A stretch of DNA of 64,000 nucleotides from Sycobia sp. Sy_11. Its lineage: Eukaryota > Arthropoda > Insecta > Hymenoptera > Epichrysomallidae. The DNA is taken from positions 575,501-639,500 of the forward strand of contig JACCIC010000166.1 of the NCBI GenBank assembly GCA_018907035.1. The letters are read 5' to 3'. Below the pieces are notes generated by a model that worked only from the letters and a program-made list of their open reading frames with translations, was not told the DNA's origin and ran no database searches. Positions within the stretch are counted from its first letter, which is position 1, and each line of letters begins with the position of its first letter. Shown one piece after another: positions 47,932 through 61,740 of this stretch. Position numbers and translations under genes: made by a program.

Positions 47932-48513
47932 CTACAGATTAAAAAAAACAAACAGAAAAAATAGGATTCTCGATTTTTACCAATATTAAGTAAGAGAATT
48001 GTAATCACGATTATATTTTAATTAAGATTTAAAATCTTTACAAAAAATAAAATTATTCTTGATCATGTAATAATTGGAGCAATATTTATCGATTATGGAG
48101 ATACCATAAAGGATGCTTATTTAGAGAACATTTTTCATTTCATCTAATTTTATTATTACAACTAATCTAACAACTACGTTAAATTTGTTTATACTTAAAT
48201 AATATTTATAAAATTAAAATAAAATATAAAATTAAAATTTTACTTTTATCTTTATTGTTTTGTGGGATAGAATAAATAGGCCGATGTCCACTGATTGTTT
48301 AAATGAAAGTGTGCGGTTTAACTAGCCTTCAGAAATCTATTTACGACAGGTCTAAGCAATAGTAAAGCATATGTTACTTTGACATGTTTATTTTAATAAC
48401 GTAATTTTTTGTTGATAATCTTCAAAAACGAAGAGGAAATTATCCGATTTAAAAAAAAAATACATTGTTCTCTATATTCAAGTAAAATGTTAATTTGATC
48501 AAGTACACACAGA

Positions 48514-48515
<2 letters not shown>

Positions 48516-48551
<36 letters not shown>
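48516..48551. repeat. (AT)n microsatellite
   Basis: A pure AT tract followed by ATTAATT-rich sequence. Confidence 0.95.
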
Positions 48552-48556
<5 letters not shown>

Positions 48557-48559
48557 TTA

Positions 48560-50270
48560 TATTATTAATAATTAATTATAGTTATTAATTAATTATTAAT
48601 TAATATCTCGAAATATCGTTTTCAGCACGCGAATCAATAAATATTGTTGAATAATTATTATGACTATTTAAGTTGGTTCAGTGTTTAAACATGTTTATAA
48701 ATACTAATTTTTTATTTACTTATTTTAAATATTAATTCAAGCATAATTTTAGACGAGCGATTGTTTATCAATTAGATTTTACGATTCAAGTCAAGATTTT
48801 GAAAACTTCGCGTACGGATTTTCATGCATTTGGAAAAAATAATATATCACGTTTCGGTATATCTTTCAAATTGCGTTAAAACGTCTTTCTATAAATTTGT
48901 CTGCAATAGTCAAACATTAACCAACTATTTAAACATATTTCTTTTATTTCATTGTTAGAATGTATGATTGTAAAAGCCGACGCAAGTTTTTTCCTTATCG
49001 AAAATTGAATTCAACGTTAAAAAAGAAAAAGAAAAGGTAACGTTAAGAAAGCTAAAAAAAAATTGGACTTCACAGCATTTTAACAGAAATTTACGTGACA
49101 GAAGAAATTCGTTCTGGATCATTATCTCGGGAAAGTTCCCTTCGATTTTAAGGAGTGTCCTAAACCTTGCTCGAAGGTGAAAGTCTGAATGAGATAAACA
49201 AATACCTTCAACAACATGGTTTGTTTTTAATGAGATAGTGACAATATCAATTCGGTCGGTTATCTTAATGGATTTCTTGTATGGAAAAGTTTCCTGTATT
49301 TATGGATGTAGTCAACAAAACTGTCAGTTCCCAATATAATTTCTACTTATAATTTTTGATCCACATTAAAAATAAAGTAAAAGTTTATTTATTAATGTTA
49401 ATATAGACGATAATTTATTATTTAACTCTTTTAATAAAGTAGAAATTTTAAAATTGTGCTATTAATTTACAATATAATAAATTAGATGAAAGCTACCTAG
49501 CAATCACGATCATTTATTTTGTGTTAAAAAGGTATGTTAATGATTTTCGTATTACATCCCGAATATGCTTGAAAATATTTCCTCAAAAATTTTACTATTC
49601 GCTCAAATTCTGTACGTACAATGAAATTAAATAAAAAAACTTTCAAAGTTGTATGTTTCATTCCTGCAAATTTCAAAAGTTCAAAATATATTGATTAAAA
49701 ACAAATAAAATTTGTTGCCTTAAGCCATATTGAATTTAGAATATTTATAATGAAAGTTACTTTACGTATATTACGTATAAGAGATGTTTTATACCATAAC
49801 GATAAAAATATTTCAATAATCAGTTAGCTAAGTAATTATATTAAATATTGAAAATATATATTTATTATCGATAAATAAAAATATACTGAAATATATTGTA
49901 ATATTCAATTAATATACATGTTTGATGTAGCTATGCAACATTTTAATAATTAGTAAATTCATAAATTTTTCTATCTTGTGCTCAACTAATTATTTTTTCA
50001 TCACTAGGGCTATTCTTAGAATCAAAACAGAGTATAGTTATAAAGTTTTAAATCCAAAAGTAAAATATTGCTGTTGGTGTCAATGGTTCAACGACCTCTA
50101 GACATTAGATGAGATGCCTCCTTATTTCATCTCGAACTGCAAAAAGGTACAAAAAGTACCATAACTAAAAGATAATTAATATTATATATATATATATACC
50201 AGTTCGTAAGAAATGAGCGGTTAAATATGCATCTTAAGCTTGTATTGTAAAAGTGCAATAATTTCCTAAT
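48560..50270. other. AT-rich DNA, nothing recognised
   Basis: No coding frame, element end or RNA gene seen. Confidence 0.6.
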
Positions 50271-50323
50271 AATTGCCTAATTGGTACGACTGTTGCTGTT
50301 GTTGCTGCCCCCTGCTTTTTCAG

Positions 50324-50585
50324 CCCGAGAAAGTGCTCGCGGCGCGGGCACGGGCCGTCTAACTTGTTTCTTTCGCTCAAATTTCGCGTTGCGAGGCTCG
50401 CGCGCACGCTTAAAGTGCAAAGTACAGCCCGAAACGTTAGCGCGAATATTAAAAAATCGCTGCGTAATGCCGGTTGGGATACATATTATAAAAATGGGAA
50501 TCATTTTAATTTTAAAGTATTTTTGGAAGATATATTTCAAGGGGTCCTCTCGGCTGATCATCGTTTATCTGAAGGTTGTTAAATA
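50324..50585 (+). other. Possible exon or promoter island, GC-rich start
   Basis: A strong acceptor-like CCCCCTGCTTTTTCAG opens an 86-codon plus-strand frame ending GDTYYKNG-like as N-A-G-W-D-T-Y-Y-K-N-G-N-H-F, then E-D-I-F-Q-G-V-L-S-A-D-H-R-L. The first 130 bp are CpG-rich, so a promoter island with a chance frame is equally possible. No family recognised. Confidence 0.25.
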
Positions 50586-50626
50586 ATTTTTTATATGGAA
50601 AGATCAAAGAATTTAAAAAATCAGTA

Positions 50627-50627
<1 letters not shown>

Positions 50628-50669
<42 letters not shown>
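50628..50669. repeat. (CA)n microsatellite
   Basis: A pure CA tract of about 42 bp. Confidence 0.95.
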
Positions 50670-50670
<1 letters not shown>

Positions 50671-51448
50671 CAATAACGATAACTCCGATGTTTTTGAATG
50701 AAATTATCATTTTGGTTACGTGATAAATTGATTTTCTATTCGAATGTATTCATAAGCTCTGCCCATAATTCCAGTAGATTGGCTCCATTGACAATCAGAA
50801 AATTAAACTTTATTTTATCCGATTTCATGTTTACTATAGGGAGATATCGAAATACATGCAAATGTCTCAAAAAACTGTTTTAGTAAAATTTTGGGAAATT
50901 TCACCAAGAGTTGCTTATTTTCATTCTTTTAGAATTATAATTATATATTTGTAAATATTAAAAATTCACCTTTTTCATGTTTTTCAAAATTTTTTTTCAA
51001 AAATTGAAAACGTTTTTTGCGGAAATGTATTTTTAACCCGTTAGTGTTCGCCTCTTGATTTTTTAAAAGCTTTTTTTTATTTTTGGTTTAACCTCTATCT
51101 TTTGGCTTCAAGTTATTCTCAAATTATACCAGCACTGTAAAAATGAAAATAAGCCTTCATAGGTGGATGTTGGTGACATGTTTAGATGGATTTTAAACCA
51201 TAAAATTGAAATTTAAAAAAAAAATAGCAAGCCGTATTAAATATTAATTGAACCGGTTATTCGAATGACTCTTTTAATTCTCTGGAATGTTGGTCTCTTC
51301 AGATTCTTTTAAACCACTTAAATTTTGAGGTATTTCAATGTGAACAGTTAAAATGGAACACTACACATATACACACACATACACACACATCAAGGGTGTG
51401 TCCCCGGAATCGCATTTCACGTACTCGTCATATTTAATGTGCATATCG

Positions 51449-51450
<2 letters not shown>

Positions 51451-51505
<55 letters not shown>
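51451..51505. repeat. (TA)n microsatellite
   Basis: A pure TA tract of about 55 bp. Confidence 0.95.
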
Positions 51506-51509
<4 letters not shown>

Positions 51510-51631
51510 ATGTTTTCCGCCTTGATTGCGGAACTTTCTTTTCGCTTTGACCTTGAACGACTGACATCGCAACTTTCCTGTGAAACGCGAGAGCGTATCA
51601 CATAAAATCGGCATAAAATTTTTCCTATATA

Positions 51632-51632
<1 letters not shown>

Positions 51633-51681
<49 letters not shown>
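51633..51681. repeat. (TA)n microsatellite
   Basis: A pure TA tract of about 49 bp, only 130 bp from the previous one. Confidence 0.95.
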
Positions 51682-51683
<2 letters not shown>

Positions 51684-52508
51684 TCCGTGAATCAACGGTT
51701 CCGAGCGAAAATGTAGATGATGCGAATCTATATTAGAAAAGTTAAGGTAATTCATTCTCAAACACATGATTCTTCCATTTTCAAGATGCAACCTTATTTA
51801 ATGTTGGCTATTCTTCATTTTTAGTGAAATTGCGAGGCATTTTTTATATATGTATAAGTAACAGCATTTGTAGTAGTTTCGAATGATTTATATAGCTATG
51901 CGTTTTTGATTTTATATTCTAGAACTTGAAAAATGATCTCGATTTTTAATGATCGTTTTTAAAAAAAATGGTGTTATAACTTTTTTATCGTGGCTTTGGT
52001 TTTGTAGAAATCAAAAGCAGAGCTAGTATTGCGATTTGTATCTGAAATATCTCGTTTATATCGCATTTATATTGCTAGTAGGCAATTACACGAACGTGGA
52101 CACTACAAAAGTTAAAACAAATAAATATGTAAAGAATCAACTACGGTATTTTAAGTGACTTGCCCTGACTTCAACTTTTATATTGTAACAGTTACAAGAT
52201 ATTTCGATTTTAAATTTATATGTTATGGACAATATGCGTTATGGCAATTTAATCATTCTGAAGAATAATTGGACGCTAAAGTATAAAGTTTATACCCAAA
52301 CAGAATATGCATATACGAATGTAAGATAACGGAATGAATGTAATAAAAAAGAAAGTTAACGATGAATTGGAAAAAGTCGAGCGATCGAAGAATGGATAAG
52401 TCTAAGTTGGTATTTAACATGAGATAAAGCGAGTACTTATTATCAATATATTATGAGTTAGAGCTGAGTTAACCGTCAAATGTACCTATACACATACACA
52501 CACATAGA

Positions 52509-52510
<2 letters not shown>

Positions 52511-52558
<48 letters not shown>
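52511..52558. repeat. (TA)n microsatellite
   Basis: A pure TA tract of about 48 bp. Confidence 0.95.
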
Positions 52559-52561
<3 letters not shown>

Positions 52562-52789
52562 AATTTTTTGACAATGAAAACAAATAAGCGTTCAATCGGA
52601 AAAGATATAACGCTGAATGTAAAAAAGAAAATTGATTTTGATTTGGCATATAGATATTGTGCGTTTGGGAATTAGTGGTGCTGCTTAATAGATAGAATTC
52701 GTTTCAGAGTAGTCTTTTGTTAATTTTTTTTTTGTGGAAATATTAATATAATATACATTTTTATAACGTAATTATTGATTAATTGGACT

Positions 52790-53100
52790 CGGTTTCCGCT
52801 ATGGTTTCGTATACAGCTGTCGCTATAGCAATACACGTGTAAACTGCCGTTTTCGCCCGTGACGACATGCGCCAAATATTCATATTTCAAAAGAGGGTTC
52901 GACTCTATGGTCTGATAGAATAGTAGATTCGACAGTAGGCGCGCAGACGTTGATTATGTTTGCCTTGCGAGACACACATATCCAAGCACTGCAGTGTAAC
53001 AGTTAAATTTTTACCTGTATAGCGAGAATTACCCTCGGACCCACCTCCCTATACCTTCCTGACTTCGCTCGGGCGTAAACTGTGTTATACGACGGGATCT
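52790..53100. other. GC-richer non-coding island
   Basis: About 300 bp of less AT-rich sequence with no convincing frame. It could be regulatory or a transposon relic. Confidence 0.25.
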
Positions 53101-53815
53101 GACAAAATTGTACTAAATTTGTAATTTTCAAGTTGGAGTAATTAATTGGGAAAGAATTACACTAAATAAAAAAATCAAGGAAAAAGAAAACAAATGTTTG
53201 ACTAGAAATTTACTTATTTTATCGTACACCACGGTATAAAAGTAGAATTAAAAAATGTGCCGCTCCCCTATTCTGAAAAACCATGCGACAGCTCATTTTT
53301 ATTTATAAATATTAATACGAAGAGTCCATTTTGACATGCTAAAATATATATTATACAATTATATTTTTAAAGTAAATCGTACGGTTTTATTATGTATGCT
53401 CGTGAATTAATTTATGCGGGTGGGTCTGCATTTGACTATCGGCCGTATACCTAAAATTATTTTATTCACCTATTCATTTTTATTATCTAATCAAATTTTA
53501 ATCGTTCAATAAATGTTAAATGGAAAACTTTTTGTTCAATCAGGAGATTATAAACCAACTCATTTCAATAAGTGGTATTGTGATATAATTTAAAAATCTT
53601 TCTCTGTTTACAATATATTACGTTAAAATGCGCACGTTAATCTGTAAAAGAATTAGAAACGTGGATAACAGATTACAAGTAAAAATTATAATTACGAAGA
53701 TAAATTCTTGACGGACATTTCACGCATAAAATTATAGAAATAATCAAACGATATACAATAACACAATCGTTGATAAAGAAACAATAGTGAAAAGCTCGAA
53801 TATCGAAAAATCATA

Positions 53816-54180
53816 TTGACCTTATTGTTGGTCAAACAGACGGAAGCAGCATGGCGAAAGTGGGTAGCCGAAGAAAAATTAACGCGTCGCCAAGAAGCTA
53901 TGAAAACGAGGGGTCTCGAGTGGAGTTGCTACGTAAAATACAAATATTTACGCTCTCGAGCTATTGAACTCGTTCCCGGCGAGCCTGTCCGAAAATGATT
54001 CGGTAACGAAACGCGTTCCCAACGGGGCTCCCGAGCGAAGACGTCGGGAGAAGCGCGCACACAGAGGCGTCTGTGTCGTACAGCGTTCCGTAACTTTATA
54101 ATGCTTCCGGTGAAAACGCCGTGTGCCGGTAACGTCGGCCATAGATACACGCGCGCGCGCGCACGCACGCACGCACACGT
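53816..54180. promoter_or_regulatory. CpG-rich island with GC/AC tract
   Basis: A CpG-rich block ends in a (CG)(CA) purine-pyrimidine alternating tract at 54,149-54,180. A 59-codon plus-strand frame in it (AAWRKWVAEEKLTRRQEAMK) is charged and could be a small exon, but lacks corroboration. The block stands out from the AT-rich flanks. Confidence 0.25.
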
Positions 54181-54454
54181 GTATATAATAAGATCGTACG
54201 CTCTATTTTTCCGTTAAATGATCGCTGCTGCACGGATCGTTATTAAGTGCCAAGGTGGAAATGCAGAATGTATATATACACCTGTATACACTCTTGCTGT
54301 AGCTTCACGATGAACTATTTTTTTTTCACTTTCCCTGCGCACCGGAACGTTTATACGGATTACTCCCGCGTGGATTCGAGCCTGAACGATTGCTCGAGGC
54401 AATTTCCTGAAAATTAAAAATTCCACCACGTATAATCGTAAAATTCTTTCGATA

Positions 54455-54460
54455 CATACA

Positions 54461-54505
<45 letters not shown>
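54455..54505. repeat. (CATA)n then (TA)n microsatellite
   Basis: About nine copies of CATA pass into a TA tract. The frame through it gives a spurious Tyr-Val-Cys-Met run on the minus strand. Confidence 0.95.
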
Positions 54506-54506
<1 letters not shown>

Positions 54507-54783
54507 AACGTCTCTCATAGAAGAAAAAGCAATAAAATATGCGTATTTAACTCTGTGTTTTTTAAAATTATTAATGTACTATAATTTAATAGAGCAATGT
54601 GGAAACAAATATTAATTAAGCGCTTTGAAATTTTTGTGTCTGATTATTATTTACGTTTTTATTGTAGATTGAAAAAATATAGTTTGCATTACGATCCCGC
54701 GTGGGAAAATGCAATACTGTAAATTTGCGTTCAAAGATAAATATTATTGATTTACAGTTGATTGGAAGTTAATAGTATGCGAG

Positions 54784-54785
<2 letters not shown>

Positions 54786-54833
<48 letters not shown>
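54786..54833. repeat. (AT)n microsatellite
   Basis: A pure AT tract of about 48 bp. Confidence 0.95.
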
Positions 54834-54835
<2 letters not shown>

Positions 54836-54971
54836 TCAATGTGTCAGTAAAAAAGACGAGGAAGAGAAAATATCGAAATAATGAAGTATACTCACCAATC
54901 AATGCAGTAATAGTAGCGTTTATTTTTTCATAATTTTCTTACTATCAATTTTATTTTCTTGGTATGTACAG

Positions 54972-54973
<2 letters not shown>

Positions 54974-55019
<46 letters not shown>
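54974..55019. repeat. (AT)n microsatellite
   Basis: A pure AT tract of about 46 bp, 140 bp from the previous one. Confidence 0.95.
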
Positions 55020-55021
<2 letters not shown>

Positions 55022-55029
55022 TAATATGT

Positions 55030-56880
55030 ATATTCTTATATTATTTACAGGCTACAAATAATATTACTATATATGTACACAAAAGAGTAGTGACACGAAC
55101 TGCAAAGATAAAAAATAAGCTAATAATTATATTATAGTAATTTTAAATTAATCAAGTCAACTTTCTTTTAGGATCTTACAATCTATTGAATATGAGAAAT
55201 GGAAAAACTATTCGTGCATTGTTTATATGTATTATAAATAGTCGTTCTAAAAATTTTAAGACCATATCATACATGTCAAGAGCACTTCATTAATTCAAAT
55301 TAAATTTAGAAGCTATTCAAATTACAACTCTATATATGCTTACCATTAATGATGAAGATTAAGTATACAATGCAGAGTGAGCAGTTGAATTAAATGCAAT
55401 CCTAAATTGTAAAGACAGCTGCTGATAATTAGAAATTCCTATCTATATCAATATACGCATGAAATGATGCGTTAAACTATCTCCTTCTCGAGTCTCTTTC
55501 TTATATACTAGTCATTCTAACTCAGTAAACTGTATATTTATGTGGATGCGTGTGAAGGATTAGTTTGGATTTTAGATACGTAATCAGTCGTACAAACTCC
55601 TTTCTTTCGATTAATCATTCGTAATAAGATCGCAGGCAAATTAAACATTTTATTTAGCCTTATAATAATAACAATAATATGTACATTTGAGTGACTTTCT
55701 ACATAAATATTTTATAAATTGATTTGCGTTGAATCTCCTATATGGATAATTAAACTTTTTTTTAACAATTCCTAACCTTACATTCCTAAATCTGTATAGA
55801 GAAATGAAGCGTATTATTAGTGCATGATTTATTTAGGCTTCTATCATAGACAGCATACAACTTGAATGTATCGAAAACTGAAATCTTTGACACATTAAAT
55901 ATTTTTATTAAACATTTTATTTATTTAATTTAATAAATATTATTAATCAATTCTTATTTGTCTTTTGGTAAATAAAAGTATAATATTAATAATAAACGAT
56001 TAAGAATAATATATTTAAAATTATTTATTTTAGTGATTTGTTCAAATGAAATAAGGATCAATATTCCATGTATTTCATATTTTAATGAATTGACATAAGA
56101 ATTTAATAGACCCGGATGAATAAAACCATTAAATTATAAGCTTCGATGTAGTCGGCAGGACTTCATTTTTTAGGCATTTAAAATTTTAAATGTGTTATGT
56201 ATGAAACGTGTTAACAAACATTTAATAGCTGTAGTGTGATTAAATATAGAGGTTCCGTCATTACTTGAGCATATAATTATGAAATGTGTATTGAAATCGT
56301 AATGCTTATAAAGAAAACGGTCCATAATTATTTCAATTATATTGAAATATTTGAATACGACTACTTAAAGTGAAATCTTCTTTAAATTAGCAACCTTTAT
56401 ATAAGGTAGAACTTAGTTGGCTCAACATAGCAAATTATTATCCACTTTCGCTTCAATTTTTCTGTAAATCAGAGCAAATTACAACCACATTTTGATAAGT
56501 TATAGTTGAATTAAATTACTTAATACAATACATTTTTATACGTGATACATGTCCGGTAAGTTAGAAGAAATTATGTAATAAATTTTAATGCAAATAATTA
56601 ATAAATAACGTTTAAGTTTATTCGTATTTTTATACATTATTTAAATATCTGTATCAAAATGTTTTAAAGGAATTCTGATTTGATAAATCTGATTGTCTGC
56701 TTGTCTCTTGAAGTCAAATTTTCTCTGAGAGCTTCGTTTTTGTACTTAATAGTTCGTATACTTGATTTTCCACATTTATTTATAATTTAGTAAATACAGC
56801 CATTTATCAATTTCACATACATTTTTACGATAAAAATATCAATACTTTAACTGACGCTTTTATGGCGTTCCAATAGAAAC
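55030..56880. other. AT-rich DNA, nothing recognised
   Basis: No gene, element end or RNA structure seen. Confidence 0.6.
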
Positions 56881-56889
56881 TCTATTATA

Positions 56890-58020
56890 AATAATTTTTT
56901 TTACATGGACAGTGGAAAGGCCACCTGTTCCCCGTATTACACAAGTTGACGGTCTGGGGCTTTCGTCTATTAGTTATTACCATTGGAGTATAACCCAAGT
57001 AGGTTCTGTGATAGTACGCATGTGGCAGGATCGAAGTTAAATATCTAAATGTTACTTTGAATATGGAATGAAGTTTTTGGCCACATATACAAAACACGAC
57101 AAATAAAGGAGCAGACGAGACAAAGGCTTCGAACCAACTAATGACCGGTACAAATGCAAACCCAGACAAAGGGGGTAGTCTCGTAATGAGGATAGATTGT
57201 ACGAGGCAGATGTACGGACCGATTTGATAAATATTACAGGAAGCGAGTTTATAGGATTCCTGTGTTCAGAATTGTGTATGCGTATCAAATAGTACGGCAA
57301 GATGGTGTGAATGTGCGATGATGATTGATCTGACAGCGCCAGAATGTAAACTTTAGTCAAGACTCTGTCATAGAATAATGAAGAAATATGTTCGTATTGC
57401 GTTCAACATACCATGGACAATAAGCGGGAGCGTAGCAAGGACAAAATGACCTATACCTGCAAAATATGTCCGTAGATGGATGGGATTGTAAGTCAGATAA
57501 AATAGATTTCTACCTCGGTCAATTTCGTTTAAAGCACGAGTATTTTCGCGAGAGTATATTTGCAGGATGAAAGTGGTTAACATGGGAGGATGTAAGACTT
57601 TAGACGATTCGAACATACACGTTTATCGGGTCATCGTATGTACGAGCATTGGTCGAAGCTGCGGTTAAGGTTTTAGACGAAGTTAGGAGGGATCGCACCA
57701 TAAAACGTGACTAGGCTTATGACGACGGATTTAGATTGATGTCAACTGAACTCAAACTACGTTGCGAATGCGATTCGGGGCAAACGAGCATATGGAAATT
57801 TTTAAAAGAACGCGAACAAATGTGTTCAAAGTAATATAATACGAATTGATGAAATATTGGTTCAAAGGAAATGAATACGCGTGATCAAGCAACAATTGTA
57901 ATGTGTATAGCAGTTCGGAGCTTGCATCAGTGCAAACAAGAAAATATGAGATTAGTGTATTCGGGTGAAACCAATACGAATTTTGAGCTTTCACTTTTCA
58001 AAGAGCAAACGCATTGAAAA
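56890..58020. other. Less AT-rich, strand-asymmetric block, probably an old insertion
   Basis: About 1.1 kb, purine-rich on the plus strand, with four consecutive medium-length minus-strand frames in different phases. I recognise no protein motif in any frame and no terminal repeats. It may be a decayed transposon, a non-coding RNA gene or a pseudogene. Confidence 0.3.
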
Positions 58021-59249
58021 TGCATAAACTACATTCAAAGGCTCCTAACTTCATGTTTTTTGGATGCATAAACTGTATCAAAAAATCGTTAAGGAATAAT
58101 CAGAATAACAATCGAACGTCTAAAACAACAACAACAATACCTAAAACAATCAGTAACAAAATCAATGATTACAAGAATAACAAGAAAGAGTACCGTATAG
58201 ATAAACTACACAATCGGCATTTTCCCTTTACTCTACTTTTATTTTTAGGAAAATTTTGATCAAACACAATATTATTTGCATAAATAATTTCAACAATAAT
58301 TACAGTAACTCTATAAAGTTAACGAAACATGTAGATAATTACGTTGACATTTGAGCATAAAGGAGCAGTAGAAAAAAAAATTCAATGATTTGTTATTCAT
58401 CATCATGTTGGTACTTTATATAAAACTAAATATTTGATTTCGACAATACACAAATTTCGTACCACAAAAATAGTTTTATACGTGAATTTTCAGAATTCAT
58501 GTATATTTCTTTAAAGAAACGTAATATGGATCGTAAAACCAATATTTCAAAATGGAGGAACCGCTATAAATCTAAATTTCACGATCCTAATGATAATTTA
58601 AGAATTTCATTTAAATAGATATAACATCCATTGCAATATAAATGTATAGCACAAATAAAACTTATTCGAATGGACTATTCATGTTTAAATAAATTTGTAT
58701 CTAAACTGTACGTAACAAAATTTTCAATAATAAATTATTTAGCTTTTTTATACTTTTGACACTTTATTTTAATATTCTTTTAAATAAATTTTAACTCAAA
58801 TTCGGCATGTTAGTACACATTTGAGTTAATGATAAATTGTGCATTAATTAATTAATAATTATTTTATTAGCATCTTGAAGCATAAAACCCCTAATTCTTT
58901 ATAAGCTAATTCGCAGAAATATCGACAGTTTTGAAAAGAGATAAGATCGGTTCTTTTAGTTTTTTTTAATCATAGAATTATATAGAAACTTTGGTTTTTT
59001 TGATAAGTAAAATTATTTGTATAAATTATAAAGGAGTCTTTTACTTTTGAACTTGGAATTATTTTTTTCATGTCTTGAATGATATCTCGGATATTTATCA
59101 AATAATTGTTTTAGTTAATGAACCAAGTTATTTAGAAAAGATGGATATATAATAAAGTAAAACCATTTATTTGTCTATATAATTCTATAGAACACGATAT
59201 TGAAAATCTACTGCTTACTCGCTCGTACAAATATCATACTTTTGTAATG

Positions 59250-59253
<4 letters not shown>

Positions 59254-59289
<36 letters not shown>
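59254..59289. repeat. (AT)n microsatellite
   Basis: A pure AT tract of about 36 bp. Confidence 0.95.
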
Positions 59290-59291
<2 letters not shown>

Positions 59292-59299
59292 TTTTAAAG

Positions 59300-61500
59300 G
59301 ACGCGCGTATAGATTTCCTAATTCAGTGACTGGATGAAACTTTATCATCCGACCGTGAACCTATAGAATTCCTTGTATGCAATCGGCCGAGTTGACCTTT
59401 CTCCGTCGAGACAAAAGGATACTTTATATATATATAATGCAGTCAAGTCTATATATTTGAATCTAAAGTTTCTTGCGTTATGAATTTATCTATTTCTAAA
59501 AATGCTTTAGTATTAACATACACAGTTGATTGCTTGTAACTCACTTTGCAACTTTTTATTTAATACATTACCTGGATGTATACTTAGTAGCTGTAAATTT
59601 CAATGTATTTATTTATTACTAACAGCATATTGCATGATCTTAATATATCTATACATATTATATATATTGAAACTTGGACGAGAGTCCATGTTAACGTCTA
59701 TTTTGCACTTTATTGATCACCATTACTGTATGATTGACATTCAATTTAATGCAGCTATGATTTAATCCGCTAATGCGCCTATATGCTTATCCAATTGATA
59801 TACTGCTCGATATAGACTGTGGTGATTCAAATGTATACAAATAATCAAAATCTATATACTTTACGAGCTTTAAGCGAACATTGGTTTCGTAATATATATT
59901 ATAGACGATTATGTACCTAACGTTCCTGTAAGGTTACAAAGTTGACGAGCACTATCTGGAAAAAGGAAGTTATTGATTATTCATAAATGTTTGATAGTTT
60001 TTACAACACGATTATAGGTTTATACAAATAACAAATGAACCTAATTATGGAGATAGCATCGAGCCGTAAAATAGTCGAAGGCGAAGGATATTATATAAAA
60101 ATTCAATTTCACGACATATTATGTATCTGATGGAGATCTTAGTATAAGAAAACTATTATGAATGCCAATAATCGTAACGTAAATATTCATCGGAAATTAA
60201 ATACAGCTCTAGATTTGAAAATTTAGAATGATCACTGATTTGGGCATTCGTTTTATTTTCTAAAGATTACGAAAATTTTGAATTGAATATACAAGAACAT
60301 TTTCACACAGCTTATAGCTCGAGCTTTGATGGAGATTCAGAAAATGTATTAATGGATAAATCGAATTTGTAATTATTGCTAATCCCGTCATAAATGTCTA
60401 TCTCGTAATTATCTCCTACTCCTTTTCAACCTATTGTATATACTTATTTGTATATTTATTGCACTTTTTAAATGCATATTCGTACATGTGTGCATAATTA
60501 TATATGTTCTATTTAATTATTTCCAGCAAGATTTCATTTTTATAATTTATGTTCTTTGCGATGGCTTAATCGACCGAATGAGCAGCTGTATTTTAATAAA
60601 TCTTTAGTGAAACTGTAGCCAAACATTAGATCATGCCAACGATATTTTATTAATAAAAAAGTGTTTCCCATTTATTATCGAAATTTCCAACCATAACGAA
60701 ATACTAAATCTCAACTATTGCTTATTCTTGAAGAAATGACAAGATAAATAAATTATACGTACATTTTTTAGTGTCAAAATAAAATGTGTCTCCCATATTT
60801 TGGTAAACTCTTCAAGCTGATAAAGCAAAAAATTCCGATTAAATATGTTTTACTTCATTTTGTAAATATCAAGAGACGTTAAAAATTTATTGTTCCTTTT
60901 TCTATTTCATATCGAAAAAAAACATCAATTAAGTATTTGCGTATGAACATGCAATGCTAACGTTTATTGCAAAACCATCACAGTTAGGAAGAAGTTTATT
61001 CTATACTTTTAATATTTGAACAAATCGCTTGTTAAACCAATCAGACAGCCTATAAAGATATAATTATTTGACGTCAGGTAAACAGCTACTTTCATTGATG
61101 AGCTTCAGATCTATACAGAGAAATCCAAGATCTTCTCGTATACATAAATATATATACTACGAAATGGAAAAAGCCAAAAAGATAATTTGCTTCAACGAAC
61201 AAAAAAATTTATTCATCTCATTTAAAATTCTCTCCATTTGGACTTAAGCTTAAATTAGCATTTCAATGTCGACTCTTTCACTTCAAGTCCGCCCCACCAT
61301 TTTCCAAAAATATGGCCACGAATAGACTGAAAACGAGGTCGGCCCAAAAAAAAAAAAAAAAAAAAAAACAGTTTGGTAAAAGCCACTTTTATCTCGCGGA
61401 TGACAGCAGCGAGAGCCGAATATAATACGTATATCTGTAGTGCCATTCTATATACCAGAATATACTTATATATCTATACCTCGATATACATCCAAAGTGC
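59300..61500. other. AT-rich DNA, nothing recognised
   Basis: No gene-like signal. An A-tract of about 25 bp lies near 61,346. Confidence 0.6.
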
Positions 61501-61549
61501 ATCCACATGCATACCTATATAGGAAATGCAGAGATGAGCATCGGCAGAA

Positions 61550-61740
61550 TCAGGAGAGGACCGCGCCGCGCCGCGCCGTCGCGACGCTTTTGTAGCCGCG
61601 AGCATCGATTCGGCGCTCGCTTTGCGTCCGCGTCGTCGCCGCGCCGCACTGCCGCGCGCACACATACGCACATGTCACACACGTTCGACCCGCGCGGGAA
61701 GTCGAGACTTCTCCTGCCGCATTTTGGCCGGCTATGTAAT
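61550..61740. promoter_or_regulatory. CpG island, candidate promoter or 5' UTR
   Basis: A dense CpG block (CCGCGCCGCGCCGCGCCGTC and similar) lies in a strongly AT-rich region. Frames are open on both strands simply because stops are rare at this composition. No TATA or splice evidence fixes a direction. Confidence 0.4.
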
